A stretch of 64,000 bases of DNA, taken from the NCBI RefSeq assembly GCF_026262505.1, contig NC_067203.1, positions 22,797,411 through 22,861,410 on the forward strand, in the 5' to 3' direction. A model generated the notes under the pieces. It was not told the DNA's origin. It did not search any database and saw only the letters and a program-made list of their open reading frames with translations. Source of the DNA: Trichomonas vaginalis G3 (Eukaryota > Parabasalia > Trichomonadida > Trichomonadidae). The translations under genes and the position numbers were made by a program. Below are positions 48,822 to 59,878 of this stretch, in pieces (positions within the stretch are counted from its first letter, which is position 1; each line of letters opens with the position of its first letter).

Positions 48822-49681
48822 ATGTCAACATCAGAGAACACAACAACCGCTATCGTTCATGAAGCCATAAATGAAGAATACGAATACATACAGTTTAACA
48901 AACAACTCCGTCTCATTCGTTCAGTCAAAGATGATATGTACCAAATGCAAAGTATTTTGACAACATGTTATGCTCCAGATACTAAGCTTCCTAAAGACTG
49001 GTTTAGGAACCAAAGCACTATTGAACTATTAAATGAAGCACAGCGAGACATACTTTTTTCTGAAAACAGTGAAGAACAGCGAGTAGGTAAAAAACCCCAG
49101 TCGCCAAAAACTCTATGAAAATCGTGAAAAATTGCCAAACGGTTTGAGAGGATATTATGTACATAGACTTCTTGTAAATAATGTGGCACAATGGGCTTCA
49201 GCTCGTTATGCTTGGTATTTGTAAACTTCTTGACGAAATTCACAGACAAGAACGTGAAGAGCTGGAAAAGAAACTTCAAGCAAAAGATGAAGTCATTGAA
49301 TCCAAAGACAAAAGCATTCAGAAAAGAATACCACGTTCGGTACCAAAAGGAAAGGAAAAGAGTTATAAGTATATGATTTATACTGAAGAGTTGGAGAAAG
49401 AAGAAGATAAAGATATGGTTATGTTACATTTAGTCAGAAGAAACAACAAAAGCTTTTACGACCTTGCTAAGATATATAAATCTGACAGAAACTGGTTCTA
49501 TCGTGAAAACTTACCGATTTCAATGACACCGAATGAGCAAATAAAGGAAGTTGTCAAAAATACTCTTCCTCAAACACACTATGATATGAAAGGTTGTACA
49601 ATACTTACATTCAAAGAAGACTTACTGCTACTGAAGGAAAAGATAACAGAATATTTCGACAACTTCAAAGAGGAAGAATAA
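48822..49681 (+). pseudogene. KilA-N/MSV199-type gene, copy B (broken; different central domain)
   Basis: The first about 45 codons and the last about 125 match the gene at 27062-27847 almost exactly, but the central segment (DWFRNQSTIELLNEAQRDILF ...) is a different version of the MSV199/KilA-N region. Broken. Confidence 0.72.
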
Positions 49682-49734
49682 AAAATCTAAGCTAATTTTC
49701 TTTTTTTATAAAATTTTATCTCATATGAAAGAAC

Positions 49735-49951
49735 ATGAATTTAGAATATTCGGAACTCATGACAGAAGAAAGAGAACGAACAACATGTAAAAGATTATGC
49801 AAAATTTCTGAAGACATACAAAGCATTTAAACAATATCTAAATGCTTCTAAAGATTATGCAAAATTTCTGAAGGTATATAAAGCTTATGAAAAAGCGTAT
49901 GAAAAGTTTATACATTGGGGAATTGTTGTAAAATATCGATATGAAGACTAA
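49735..49951 (+). pseudogene. Small gene remnant between regulator and replication genes (B)
   Basis: Starts MNLEYSELMTEERERTT after a GCTAATTTT ... ATGAAAGAACATG leader of the non-structural type. Contains a repeated GATTATGCAAAATTTCTGAAG word (about 49790 and 49853). Broken; no counterpart in A, which has tandem arrays here. Confidence 0.4.
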
Positions 49952-49969
49952 CCAAAAATATATTTTTGC

Positions 49970-50441
49970 TTAAATAGCTTCAGGGTCTATTTCTTCAACC
50001 ATTTCACTTCCTTCGTCAATGTCAATAGAAGCTTCTTCAACCTTTGGTAAGAATTTCTGTATAACATCTTTGTTCGTTATTGTCTTCAGAGATGAAGGAT
50101 AATATTTCACATTTGTTTCACCCTTCTTATATTCTTTCTGTTCGGAAAGATTCATAGCAATACTGAAGAAGTCAATGTTAGAGTTCTTTATAACAGTATA
50201 ATGAGTATCTTTGACATTCACGAAGAAACTCTTTTGTTTCAAAACTACTGCTAACTCTTGTGAAGTATAACGTTTGCGGTCAATGACGATAGCTAATGGT
50301 CTGACATACTGACCAAACTTAGATTCTTTCACAAACTTCTTGTTAAAGAAACATTAACATTTGAAGCATTATTGAACTCATTCTTGATGGCAGTAGCGAG
50401 AGCATTGTATGAAAAGAACTTGCAATCTTGCATGTGTTTCA
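49970..50441 (-). pseudogene. Copy B of the acidic-tailed gene beside polymerase (broken)
   Basis: Near-identical to 28574-29047, including the acidic end. Broken. Confidence 0.75.
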
Positions 50442-50530
50442 TTAAAATAAAAATATTAAATTTTTTGAAAAATAACTTAAAAAATCTAATCTAATTTTTT
50501 CAAAAAATATTTTTTTATTTCCTACTAAAG

Positions 50531-53500
50531 ATGTATCGGAAGTTGTCTAAGTTAGAACACTCGGAAATAAAACAACTTCTTACAGAAGCTAATATAGATG
50601 TTGCAAAGCATTACGCAACAAACAAAAAGGCACTCGCTGACATCCTCAATGACTACAATGGTGAAATAACTTATGATAGAATTCATGAGTTCATAAAGCC
50701 GCAACGCGGCGAGGACGAAGTCCATGCAAGAGCATTTCCTTTAAATGACGTTGCTATTGACTTATATCATAGACGTTCAGTACCTCATGAAGTAAGAAGA
50801 GAAATGTTTGACATAACAAATGCAAACGTTGGTCATACTCGTAAAGCTCTTTCGCATGATGTTCGTCAAGAGATGTTTGACATAACAAATGCAAACGTTG
50901 GTGAAACACGAAAGAGAGACGACACACTGAAACAACAGAGGAGAGAGAGATGTTTAAAAGTGCTATAGAACAAGTTCGCAAAGCTAATAATGTCATTCGT
51001 TCCATTGACGACAAACCAAAAGAAGGTGAGAGATGGTTAAAGAAAGATGAAGAGAATAGGAAGAGAAATGTGAAGTCAGGCAATAGACTCATTGACTTTA
51101 ACATCGAAGCTTTAGATGAACCAAACAGAGACTACTTACACAAACATTTCGGTAAGGTTTTCATGAGACTCTTAGAGAAGATTAAAATAAACTCCCAACA
51201 AAGATGGATGGTATGTTATAAACTTGGTGGAAAGTATGAATGTTCTACGTTAAACCTCAATAATATTGGAACATTACTACATCAGCTCTTGAAGGAGAAC
51301 TTTATATCAGAGATAGAAGCAAATGCTGCAGGTATTGTTGAAATGCACTATGACTTCTTCTTGACAAACATAAAGAATCTTACCGAAATAAAGATGTATG
51401 ATTTAACAGAATATGAAGGCTTAACGATGTCAGATGTAAAGAAAGGCAAACCAAAAAAGAGACCATATAGAGATGAAAGCACACTGACAGAAAGACAGAA
51501 AAGATTATTGAACAGACTTAAACAAACAGGAGATAAACAAGATATAGATGACTTCTGGAATGAAATCCTTGGTGAAAAGAAGTTTTATAAGAAGAGAAGC
51601 GGTCAGTTCTGGAAGTATCTTTGCACATTACCTATAAATCTTGAACGCTACCAAATCTTCAATGAACTGAACAAAAGAACTGCAACACTTATGACAGAGG
51701 ACAATTGTTTCGTTTATGCTTGCATTCAGGCTGGAGTAAATGAAGAAACTATTGACCACATGAGAGAAGTCATTCGTGTTAGAGACTTTCCTCAAAGTAA
51801 AGTACAAGAAATTTCTGACGCAACAGGTATAGCATTTAATGTTACCATTGGTTACTTCAATGACTCAAGACATAATGAAATAAAGAGATACATACCAAAA
51901 GAATGTGAAACTGTTCGAACTATTGACTTACTTCTTGTTGAAGACCACTACATGCTAAACGAAAGACTTCCAATGACAACATATTTCATTCGCAACTATA
52001 TAGAAATCTTGAAGGAGTGTGGTGGAATGAACAATGAGAAACAGATGAAGATTTATACAAAGAGAGAAGATAAATATGTAGTTCGCATGGATAGAAACAC
52101 CGCTATGGGATGTTATGAAAACATTGTGGGAGTGCAAATATTTCGAACCTATTTCTTATGGAGAACTTTTCACATATACGACTGACTTATATAAACAGAA
52201 CCTTGCACCATTTAAAGATTTGACATATGCTCCAAAGTATTGTGTACAACTGAAGAAGAAAGCAGAGTCAAAAGAAGTAAATAAAAATAAGTGCAAGTTC
52301 ATTCCTGAGCACGTTTTTGCTGACTTTGAGTGCAGTACCGATGGCTTTCATAAGCTTTTAACATCTGTTATGACAGTGAAGATGGTTCAGTGAGTGAAAG
52401 CATTTGGGGTCAGAACTGTGCAACAGAATTTTTGGAACGACTTCCTGACAAGAGTTTAATATATTTCCATAACCTCAGTTATGATATAAACTTCATCTTA
52501 AGACACATGACAGAAGTGAAAGGAACTCCCATCATTAAAGGTTCACGAACAATGCAAATAACTGGCTTATATAAAGGAAGGGCAATTATTATAAAAGACT
52601 CTTACAGTGTTATAAATAAGAAGCTTAAACTATTTCCTGCTATGTTTAACTTACAAACAGGACCGAAAGAAGTATTTCCATACAACTACTACAGCAGTAC
52701 TTTGTTAGCAAATGACAACAGAACTGGTGTCATTTCTGAAGCATGTAAGTTTGTAAAAGATATTGATACATTCATGAAAAACATAGATTCCATCAAAGGT
52801 TGCAGAATAGATGAGAACCACTTCGACTTAGAAAAGTATAGCACATTTTATTGCAAACAAGATGTAAGAATTTTAAGAGAAGGTTTTGTTAAGTTCCGCA
52901 ATGACATATTGAAAGAATTTGATTTAAACGTTTATGACTACGTTAGTATTTGTTCAATTGCTAACAAATTATTTGAGAACAGAGTGTACTTCCCGAATGG
53001 AAATTTATATGACCTCTCAAATAAACCAAGAGAGTTTATTTCACGCTGTATTCAAGGTGGAAGATGTATGTTGTCAGATAACATTAAACAAAAGAGCGAA
53101 AAGAAACTCATTGCTGACTTCGACGCTGTTTCATTATATCCATCCGCTATAGCAAGACTTTATACTTTAGAAGGTATTCCAAAAGTATTGAAGGAAGAAA
53201 TGTTAAGCACAGAGTATCTCATGAGACATTTATTCAATGACGACCAAAAGGAACCCATTGGTGAAAAATTTATGTCCGGCTTCTTTGTTCTCATTAAGAT
53301 AACAGAGATTGGAATACATAGACACTTTCCTTTAATAGTTTGTGACCCTGAACTAAATCCAGAACTTAACGTTCCCAGAAGTTCAAACACTTGCTGTCTC
53401 ATGTATGTTGACCATATAACATTACAAGACCTCATAAAATATCAAGGTGTCAAATGTGAGGTGTTGCAAGGATACTATTACGATGGAAACAGAGATATTA

Positions 53501-54378
53501 GAATAAGAGATGAAGTAAAGAAGTTGTTTGAGTTAAGGTTAAAGTATAAGAAAGAAGGAAATCCTTTGCAAGAAAATATAAAGCTCATTCTGAACAGTAT
53601 TTATGGCAAAACTATTCTATCTCCTATTGAGTCAAAAATAACCATAGTAAATGACAAAGATGCTATAAGATATGCCATCAGAAACTACAACCATATAGTG
53701 AAGTTCGAAGGTTTGGATGGTTCAGATAAAACTATTTTCAAGCTAACGAAAAGCATTTGCAGACACTTTAACTTCTGTCCACTTGGTGTTAACATTCTGT
53801 CTATGTCGAAGAGAATAATGTGTGAAGTATTCTGTACTGCTGAAGATATGGGACTTCAAATATTTTACCAGGACTGTGATAGCATGCATATTTTCAATGA
53901 AGACATACCAAAGCTTGCAGCAGAGTTTAAGAAGAGATACGGTCGCGAACTTATAGGAAAGAACCTTGGTCAATTTCATTCTGACTTCGCAGAAATAACA
54001 CCTGGAAAACAAAGTTTAGCATACAAGTCAATATTTTGTGGAAAGAAGACTTACATAGACTTACTCACGAATGATTTAAATGAAGTTGCATTCCATGCAC
54101 GTTGCAAAGGTGTCAAACAAGACGTCCTTGCTTTAACAGCAAATGAAATGTTTCCTGAATCTATACAATGCTATTACAATGAAGATAAGAACATTCACAT
54201 ACCTGTTGGAACATATGACAAAGACTCTGAGTTCAGTTTAATGAAACTTTACAAAGCACTTCATGATGGTCAAGAGATTGGATTTGACTTATGTAAGTCT
54301 TCTAGTCCTTGCTTTGCTGAAAAGTTTAACTTCTCAATAACGACTAAAACAAGCTTTATTCGTAAGTTGAAGTTCTGA
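50531..54378 (+). pseudogene. Maverick B DNA polymerase B (broken)
   Basis: About 1280 codons, full length for the family. Motifs: ExoI FADFECSTDG near 52.32 kb, ExoII HNLSYDINF near 52.47 kb, ExoIII FYCKQDVRIL near 52.85 kb, motif A DFDAVSLYPS near 53.12 kb, motif B LILNSIYGK near 53.59 kb, motif C YQDCDSMHIF near 53.87 kb. No mariner. The amino-terminal 22-residue repeat is present about twice rather than three times as in A. A patch near 51.5 kb (TERQKRLLNRLKQTGDKQD) differs from A while both sides match. Broken, a few breaks. Confidence 0.9.
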
Positions 54379-54421
54379 GGTCATTTATTTTTGTCAGCAA
54401 TGAGGTCATTCGTGATAAAAA

Positions 54422-55047
54422 TAATGAGGTCATATATTTTTGTCATTTATGTATAACCATTGTCTCTCTTAAACTTTGCAATAGACAGCTTTGTTCTTCT
54501 TCCTTCTACATCTGTAATGTTTATATAATCTTTGTTATACTGTCTTAAGACATTCATTCGTCTGTATTGAGTTCCATGAAATAGTAAAAGGCATCTTCAC
54601 TTGGGACATAGTAGTAGTTCTCTAACGCGTGATATGAGTATTGTATAATTTCAACAGCGTCTTCAGGAAGAGAGTCAACAATGTCAAACCAATAGCCATT
54701 TGAACCAGAAATATTTCTCATGTTTTCTCTTCTTGTCGTCCATCTTAAGTTCGAGATATGAAAGTCTCCTCTGTCTCTGTTTATATGGTCTACTTCACGA
54801 AGTCCTTCAGGGTTCGGAATGAAAGTTTCTGCAACTATTCTATGTTTCATCAGCTTGTGTTTGTTTAAATTTACACAAATATAACCATCTCCTTGGTCAA
54901 ACTCACTAACAACTCTTTTATTGCTTATACGTCTAATTGGATAAGGGTACTCTGAAAAGATTTCATAGTCATTGTCATGTTCGAGTGTTTGCCAATGTCC
55001 TTCACCTTCCATGCCTTTCACTCAAATAAAAATTTTCAGAAAAAATA
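54422..55047. mobile_element. HNH-endonuclease cassette (absent from element A)
   Basis: Compared with 34.44-34.47 kb in element A, where GATAAAAAT runs straight into AAAACTAGCG, element B has about 625 extra bases between these words. The insert carries one complete HNH gene and little else: an empty and a filled site of a likely homing-type cassette. Confidence 0.7.
54554..55021 (-). CDS. HNH homing-type endonuclease
   Basis: 155 residues. NUMOD4-like start (WQTLEHDNDYEIFSEYPYPIRRISNKRVV), then an HNH_3 domain: HRIVAETFIPNPEGLREVDHINRDRGDFHISNLRWTTRRENMRN, with the metal-binding His of VDHIN and the Asn of ISNLRW. Such proteins cut DNA at a site lacking the gene, so that the gene copies itself in during repair. 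It lies alone between the polymerase and penton-like genes. The frame is whole. Element A lacks it. A short extra tail (about 45 residues) follows the HNH domain. Confidence 0.85.
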   Translation of the reverse strand: MKGMEGEGHWQTLEHDNDYEIFSEYPYPIRRISNKRVVSEFDQGDGYICVNLNKHKLMKHRIVAETFIPNPEGLREVDHINRDRGDFHISNLRWTTRRENMRNISGSNGYWFDIVDSLPEDAVEIIQYSYHALENYYYVPSEDAFYYFMELNTDE

Positions 55048-55062
55048 AAACTAGCGTAGATT

Positions 55063-55920
55063 TTACAATACTGCGATGGTAGAGTTTAAGAGTTGTGCTT
55101 CAATGTAGAGACTGTCCTTATGGTCTGGAGGTAAGAACACTGGACAGTTATGGTCATGAGTGGAGAACATGTCTATCCAAAACTCACGATTGAAGCCAGT
55201 TAATTTATAGTATTTAGGGTTAGGAAGTGGTGAAGTTCTTGTATGACCAATGAACTCATTTTCAACTCCCTTACTTAAGTTTGAATATAATATTGCTTGC
55301 TTTCTATCCCAAATGCCAGGTGTTACAATCTTTGAAAATTCATTTTTCCTCGGAAGCATTGCATCATAATTGAAAACATTCTTGAAGTCTTCATTGGGTT
55401 CAGAGATTTGAAATCTTATACGTAATGGATTTTCTTTCTTTTTAGCTACTTCATTGAATGGTGAATATATAACAAACTGACAGTCATGAGTTCCATCTTC
55501 ATTTTCATTAAATTCATAATGAAAGTCTATAAGTTGTGGCTGACTACCTTCTTCTTTCAGTTGTGCAAGAAACTCACGTAAAGGCTGTAAAGTTTGTACT
55601 TCAATGTTAAACTTTTTCTCGAACATTTCATTAAATGAAATCATACATTGCAACAATGTTGTATCATCTTTAAAGTATTTGTATATGTGAATGTTTTGGG
55701 CACTTAAAGACTGTTCGTCATTTTCTATCTCGACTTGAAGTATAAAGTCAACCTTTCTGAAAGCATGTGTTATATACATAGATGTTATGCCAATGTACTT
55801 CTCTTCATTTATGTTCACAATCCAGTCTGTTGGAAACTTAAACGTTACTCTGTTCCCCTTTATTTTGACGTCAGGGTTTTCACTACTGAACGCAACAGAT
55901 AAAGGTATTTGTCTATACAT
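55063..55920 (-). CDS. Minor capsid (penton-like) protein, copy B
   Basis: 285 residues in one frame, from MYRQIPLSVAFSSENPDV to LYIEAQLLNSTIAVL. Beta-rich with a conserved FKFPTDWIVNINEEKYIGIT strand pair, an aromatic YYKLTGFNREFWIDMF near residue 235, and LPPDHKDSLYIEAQLL at the end. Not similar to an enzyme. Its size and place in the capsid cluster fit the Maverick minor capsid (penton) protein; structure prediction would decide. The leader TTTTTATCCGAATTAA is of the structural type. Near-identical copy in A (34481-35339, broken). Looks whole. More distantly similar to 37683-38564. Confidence 0.58.
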   Translation of the reverse strand: MYRQIPLSVAFSSENPDVKIKGNRVTFKFPTDWIVNINEEKYIGITSMYITHAFRKVDFILQVEIENDEQSLSAQNIHIYKYFKDDTTLLQCMISFNEMFEKKFNIEVQTLQPLREFLAQLKEEGSQPQLIDFHYEFNENEDGTHDCQFVIYSPFNEVAKKKENPLRIRFQISEPNEDFKNVFNYDAMLPRKNEFSKIVTPGIWDRKQAILYSNLSKGVENEFIGHTRTSPLPNPKYYKLTGFNREFWIDMFSTHDHNCPVFLPPDHKDSLYIEAQLLNSTIAVL

Positions 55921-55944
55921 TTAATTCGGATAAAAATAAACCAT

Positions 55945-56182
55945 TTACTCTTTCTTTGCTTCAGCTTCTTCTCTAGCTTTTTTCGCCAGTAGTCTTGGGT
56001 TCTTTTGTCTTCCAGCAGCTAATGCAGCAAGTTGTTTTTCACTAAGTTTTCTCTTTGGTCTCTCTGGCTTTTGTTCTTGTTTTTGTTCCTTCAGTTCGGA
56101 TAAAATTTGCTCGCGATTTCTTTCTTCAATGCTTCAACATCTATGACCCCTTGGGTCTTGTCCGTAGGCTTGTCTGAGTCAT
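55945..56182 (-). pseudogene. Small basic coiled protein, copy B (broken)
   Basis: Copy of 35364-35624; a few of the Ala/Glu/Lys repeat units at the end are absent. Broken. Confidence 0.6.
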
Positions 56183-56225
56183 TTGACTGCAGATAAAAAC
56201 AAAATTAAAACTTTAACGATGTAAA

Positions 56226-56657
56226 ATGAGCTTGTCAAAATCAGAGCGAGAGTCTATTATATTAAATGACGCAAGAGGAATACAACATCCTTTCTATTAC
56301 GTAAGTCAGAGTAAAGATGGTAAAATATACGTAAGAAAAAGAAAGGTTCCATTAGCGAATGCAGAGAGCGACAACATTAAGGTGTATGGCAAGGGTGAAG
56401 TCCACGAAGCCATATAAAACCTTCTGTCAAACTGAAAAGTCAATAGAACAGAAGAAAAGAAGCCAGATGTACTTTCAATAACGAACCAAGAGCTTATTGC
56501 AAAGTTCGTGAATTTCATTGAAAACAAAAACCGAGTCAAAGAATCCTGACCGCCAGTGAAAGAAGTTGAGACAAAAGAGAATGTACAGTTCATTGAAAAT
56601 GTCAAGAAACAACTTCCACCACGAATGCCAAGAAGAAGAGTGAGAATAATGAAGTAA
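56226..56657 (+). pseudogene. Basic-tailed protein upstream of capsid, copy B (broken)
   Basis: Copy of 35670-36104. Broken, a few breaks. Confidence 0.65.
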
Positions 56658-56684
56658 ATAGATATTTTTATCCGAAGTAAATAC
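56658..56684 (+). promoter_or_regulatory. Capsid-gene leader (TTTTTATCCGAAGTAA)
   Basis: GATATTTTTATCCGAAGTAAATAC directly before the capsid ATG; the A copy at 36108 reads TTTTTATCTGAAGTAA. Structural-gene leader class. Confidence 0.55.
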
Positions 56685-58289
56685 ATGCAGAACGAACAGT
56701 TAAACGAATTTACTCCAGCAGAGCATATTCATCAGATTCGCTCATATTTCGATATCATAGACAATGCAGTTCAAATTGGTGACACTAATAGAAAATATTC
56801 TGACGCAAAGATTCCATCACAACCTGGAACTGCTAAAGATAACACATGGGTAACATTCAATCTCTCACCTCCTGGTGAAAATATATTGGACCTTTACAAT
56901 ACATTCATTACGTATAAAATGGAAGGTCAATTTATTGTAGATAAAGAAATTGGTTCAGGTTCCAATAAAACAAACCCACCAGGATTTTGGATTGGTTTCG
57001 ATGACGCTTTCTATGCAGTTGCTGGATATCAAATCCTTGCAAATGGTCGTATCGTATATTCTCAAGACAACGCAAGAGAAGAAGCATATATAACTTCAAA
57101 CTCACAAACTACCGAACAAATAAAGAAAGTAGATGTTTTCTCAAAGACTCGACATGAAGATGTATGGAGTCATTCGGGAACATGCAGAACAGGACAAATT
57201 GTTAGTGGTCCAATTACAGCAGGAAAATCATTTGATTTTAAGCTTCGTTTAAGAATTCCTGTTAGAAGATTCCTTCCATTAGAAGCTATTCGATTTATTC
57301 CAGCTTTTGCAGGAAACATTCAGCTTAAAGTAAAGTTCAGTAGCGACGCCTTACAATGCACATCTATATCTGTAAATGATATCATTGCTTTCAATCCAAC
57401 TCTTAAAGTTGCATTTGCTTCAGATTCAAATCCACCGACAAATAAATTTGTTCCATGGAATGAACCATTCACTATGATAAAAAGGCAGTAGAAGCTAGTG
57501 GAACAGTTACTATTACAACTGTAACCCAGCAACTATTTCGAACAAAGATGGATTTTAATGAATGTTTCATTCATCCAAAGTCATTCTCTTTAGACCCTAA
57601 CATTTATACAGAACTTGTAGAACATTATACAAACGAGGCTTTATGTTTTCCTGTTAAAGTTATGGATTGGATTCCTATGGATGGTTCATTCTCAAAGAAT
57701 ACAGATAGTTCAAGTGCAACATTTACAGCAGCTTATACGCCTATTAATGTTAAAAGTATTTGGCACTATTTAGAAAGAAAGACAACTATTATGTTAATTT
57801 TGAGAACCCTAAGTTTAAATATCTTCAGCTTTCCATGGGAGCTTATGGAAATATGCCTGCAGAACCCGAAAAATCATATGGACCTGTATTTTATGAAATG
57901 GTTGCGAACGCCTGCAATACAAACAATGATATGATAGGATTTAATGAAGATGTTATGAGGTCATTGGTGGATGATGGTAGTGTGGAACATAAATGGGATA
58001 GCTATGACAACACACATTTCTTATTGTGGTTTTCCAACAGAAGTGGACTTTTGCTTCCAGCAGGTCAAAATCTACTGCTCCAATAACATACAAATTGTCT
58101 GTTAAAGGACCTATTGAACTAGCAACTGAAATTGTACCAAAGCCACTTATTGGATTTATGAGGGATTGTTGCTTTGCCATTCAGGTGCGTGCTAATGGAA
58201 TCCCAATAATAAGATTAGATGACTATAACTTAGCTACGGACGACAGTAGGATAAAGGATGAACGTTTATTTTTAAAGGCTTATAAATGA
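56685..58289 (+). pseudogene. Maverick major capsid protein (double jelly-roll type; broken)
   Basis: About 535 codons. Starts MQNEQLNEFTPAEHIHQIRS. Strand-rich throughout: WVTFNLSPPGENILDLYNTFITYKM, GFWIGFDDAFYAVAGYQILANGRIVYS, LRLRIPVRRFLPLEAIRFIPAFAGNIQLKVKF. The 'L-P-L-E-A-I-R/F-x-P' and 'I-x-L-K-V-x-F' strands recall the first jelly roll of Polinton and virophage capsid proteins. It would form the hexons of the particle. Probably the place where element B sequence passes into element A sequence by recombination. Broken, several breaks. Confidence 0.75.
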
Positions 58290-58675
58290 GTTCTTCATCA
58301 AGCTCTCGCGAACCTTCACCATCTATGAAACAAACTTTACCAAACGATTATGGAGCACCTATTGAATATTTCTTACGAGCTGCACAATGGCAAAGAGCAG
58401 TAGCACCAAGGTTAGGTGTTCCACCAGCTCCTGTCAAAAATAGCATTTGGTTCAAGTCCTTATATAAGATATGGTCTCCCACTAGGTTTGCTAGCTACAG
58501 CAGGAGCAGTTATGATGTTGAAAAGAAATAAAGCAAATGTTGTAAATAATACTGAAGTAGCTGAAGTTAAACAAACTCCAAACCTTCGCCAAAACCAACG
58601 CCTTCACAGCAAAACCTTTCAATGACTCCTGAACCTATGGAGAGTACAACTCCTGTTCAAAAGTCAACTCCTTAA
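58286..58675 (+). pseudogene. Small gene downstream of capsid (broken)
   Basis: Starts MSSSSSSREPSPSMKQTLPNDYG, overlapping the capsid stop by ATGA. The middle has a likely short hydrophobic stretch (YGLPLGLLATAGAVMML in one frame) and a Pro/Thr/Gln-rich end. Possibly a small membrane-associated virion protein. Broken. Confidence 0.4.
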
Positions 58676-58916
58676 ACGACTCCAACATTTAACCAAACCT
58701 ACTCCTCAAATAAATCGTAAAATCCTGCGTTTCCTTACTGAAAAAATAACGTTATTTTTATTTAATATTATAATTTTTATTTGATTGAAATGACAAATAA
58801 GTCACTGAAGCAATGAAACAAACGTTTTTGGTGAATACATTAAATCAGGAACTATTCCAGAAGGTTTTTAATTCATACTATGAAGGATGTGAGTTCAGTT
58901 TAGAAAGATAAGCAAC
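58676..58916. other. Spacer between capsid cluster and right terminal repeat
   Basis: AT-rich; a leader-like AACGTTATTTTTATTTAATATTATAATTTTTATTTGATTGAAATG at about 58749-58792 precedes a short, broken frame that runs to the terminal repeat. Nothing else seen. Confidence 0.45.
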
Positions 58917-59872
58917 CATTAGATAGAGAGGTATATTAAGGAAGATTAAACTTCATGAGGACAACATTGCTGAACTTAAGAAGAAGTTAAAGAGTTGGAG
59001 AAAGGAAGAGAGTATAAAGCAATGAATTCAAAGGGTAGAATGAGGTTAGAAATCGGGTTAGATCTAATCATCTACCCTAAATTTATTTTTGTGCTATTTT
59101 CATACGTGTGAGGTGTGATATCATTAATTTTAAGTTTATTTTTTTATAAATGACAGAACAAAAATATAACATTTCTACTCAGCAGGAATGAACCCTTACT
59201 GACTATGTATTCGTTTAATGCTTGATAAAACAATGGTACATATTATCGTATGGGTATACACAACGTCTGTTTCCATCGTCGTCGTATATGTAGAGCTCAA
59301 ATCCAGTCCAACCTTCTTTTGTACAATATGTAGCTTTATTTAAGTATGCATTTATGTAGATAAGGCAATTTTCTTCATCGCTCCAGAAATAATTTTTGTT
59401 CTTTGTTGAAATAGTTTTCGTTCCTCTGCGACCATAAGGAATGTATGCAATGAACTTTGCGTCATAAGGATTGTAATATATTCAGGGTTTTTCATCGTCA
59501 ATGGGTCTGTCTTTGTTAAAATGCATGTTTCTCAGTTTTACTTGAGTTTTGAATAGTTCACGGAAACGTTCTGGGAAAGAGTCATAGTAAATGTAGTCGG
59601 ACATGTCTTTGTAATGAAATAAAAAATTTAAAAAAATAAAAATAAGGTTATTTTTTATTTAGTGAGGACGGTAGTGAATTCGTTAGTGAAGTCGTTAGTG
59701 AAGTCATTAGTGAAGTCGTTTATGTGTCAGACGGTTTTGTAAATATTTAAGGTTAAGTTGGTGTTATAGTTGTGTTGTAAAATATACGTTACCGGTTTCG
59801 TAAAGTGTCAAAACCACTAAGTGGTGTACGGAGGCGCGCAGTGCCACAGTACGCAACTTAGGGATACTAACT
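58917..59872. repeat. Right terminal inverted repeat of element A (about 955 bp)
   Basis: Reverse complement of 20873-21830, ending GGGATACTAACT at 59872. It carries a reversed, broken copy of the 144-residue gene and the palindrome block (59056-59069, one base changed). It matches A's left end, not B's. Confidence 0.88.
59175..59604 (-). pseudogene. Second copy of the 144-residue terminal-repeat gene (broken)
   Basis: Mirror copy of 21129-21563, ATG at 59604. Broken. Confidence 0.75.
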
Positions 59873-59878
59873 TGCTAT
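59873..59878. repeat. Target-site duplication, right copy (TGCTAT)
   Basis: Identical to 20867-20872 and immediately adjacent to the right terminal repeat. Confidence 0.9.

Larger units (their letters stand above)
36304..56860. mobile_element. Maverick B (left end present, right end lost)
   Basis: Begins AGTTAGTATACATATC, sharing only the first nine bases and scattered inner words with A's terminal repeat, so it is a related but distinct subfamily. Carries genes absent from A: the packaging ATPase, a second penton-like gene, several small genes, an HNH endonuclease, and a repeat-flanked gene. No inverse copy of its left end is visible on the right; instead the block ends with A's repeat. The right limit is given near the capsid gene, where the two elements can no longer be told apart. 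Broken, more than a dozen breaks; young. Confidence 0.8.
20873..59872. mobile_element. Composite Maverick/Polinton block: element A with element B nested inside
   Basis: 39,000 bp between matching ends that begin AGTTAGTATCCCTAAG and are flanked by a TGCTAT duplication. Typical Mavericks are 15-20 kb; this block holds most of two. Element A supplies 20873-36303 and the right end (from somewhere in the capsid gene, about 56.8-58.3 kb, to 59872). Element B begins at 36304. Parts: integrase, polymerase B, capsid proteins, fiber, packaging ATPase (B only), KilA-N-type regulators. Broken: a handful of breaks in A, more than a dozen in the B portion. The copies look nearly identical over long stretches, so both are young. 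Confidence 0.92.

Noticed and set aside
20873-59872. Two complete Mavericks side by side in tandem
   Set aside because: There is no right end for either element in the middle and no target duplication around 36.3 kb; a capsid gene is cut there instead.
59817-59878. Extension of the MULE frame into the Maverick repeat
   Set aside because: The codons past 59879 come from the insertion, not from the transposase.
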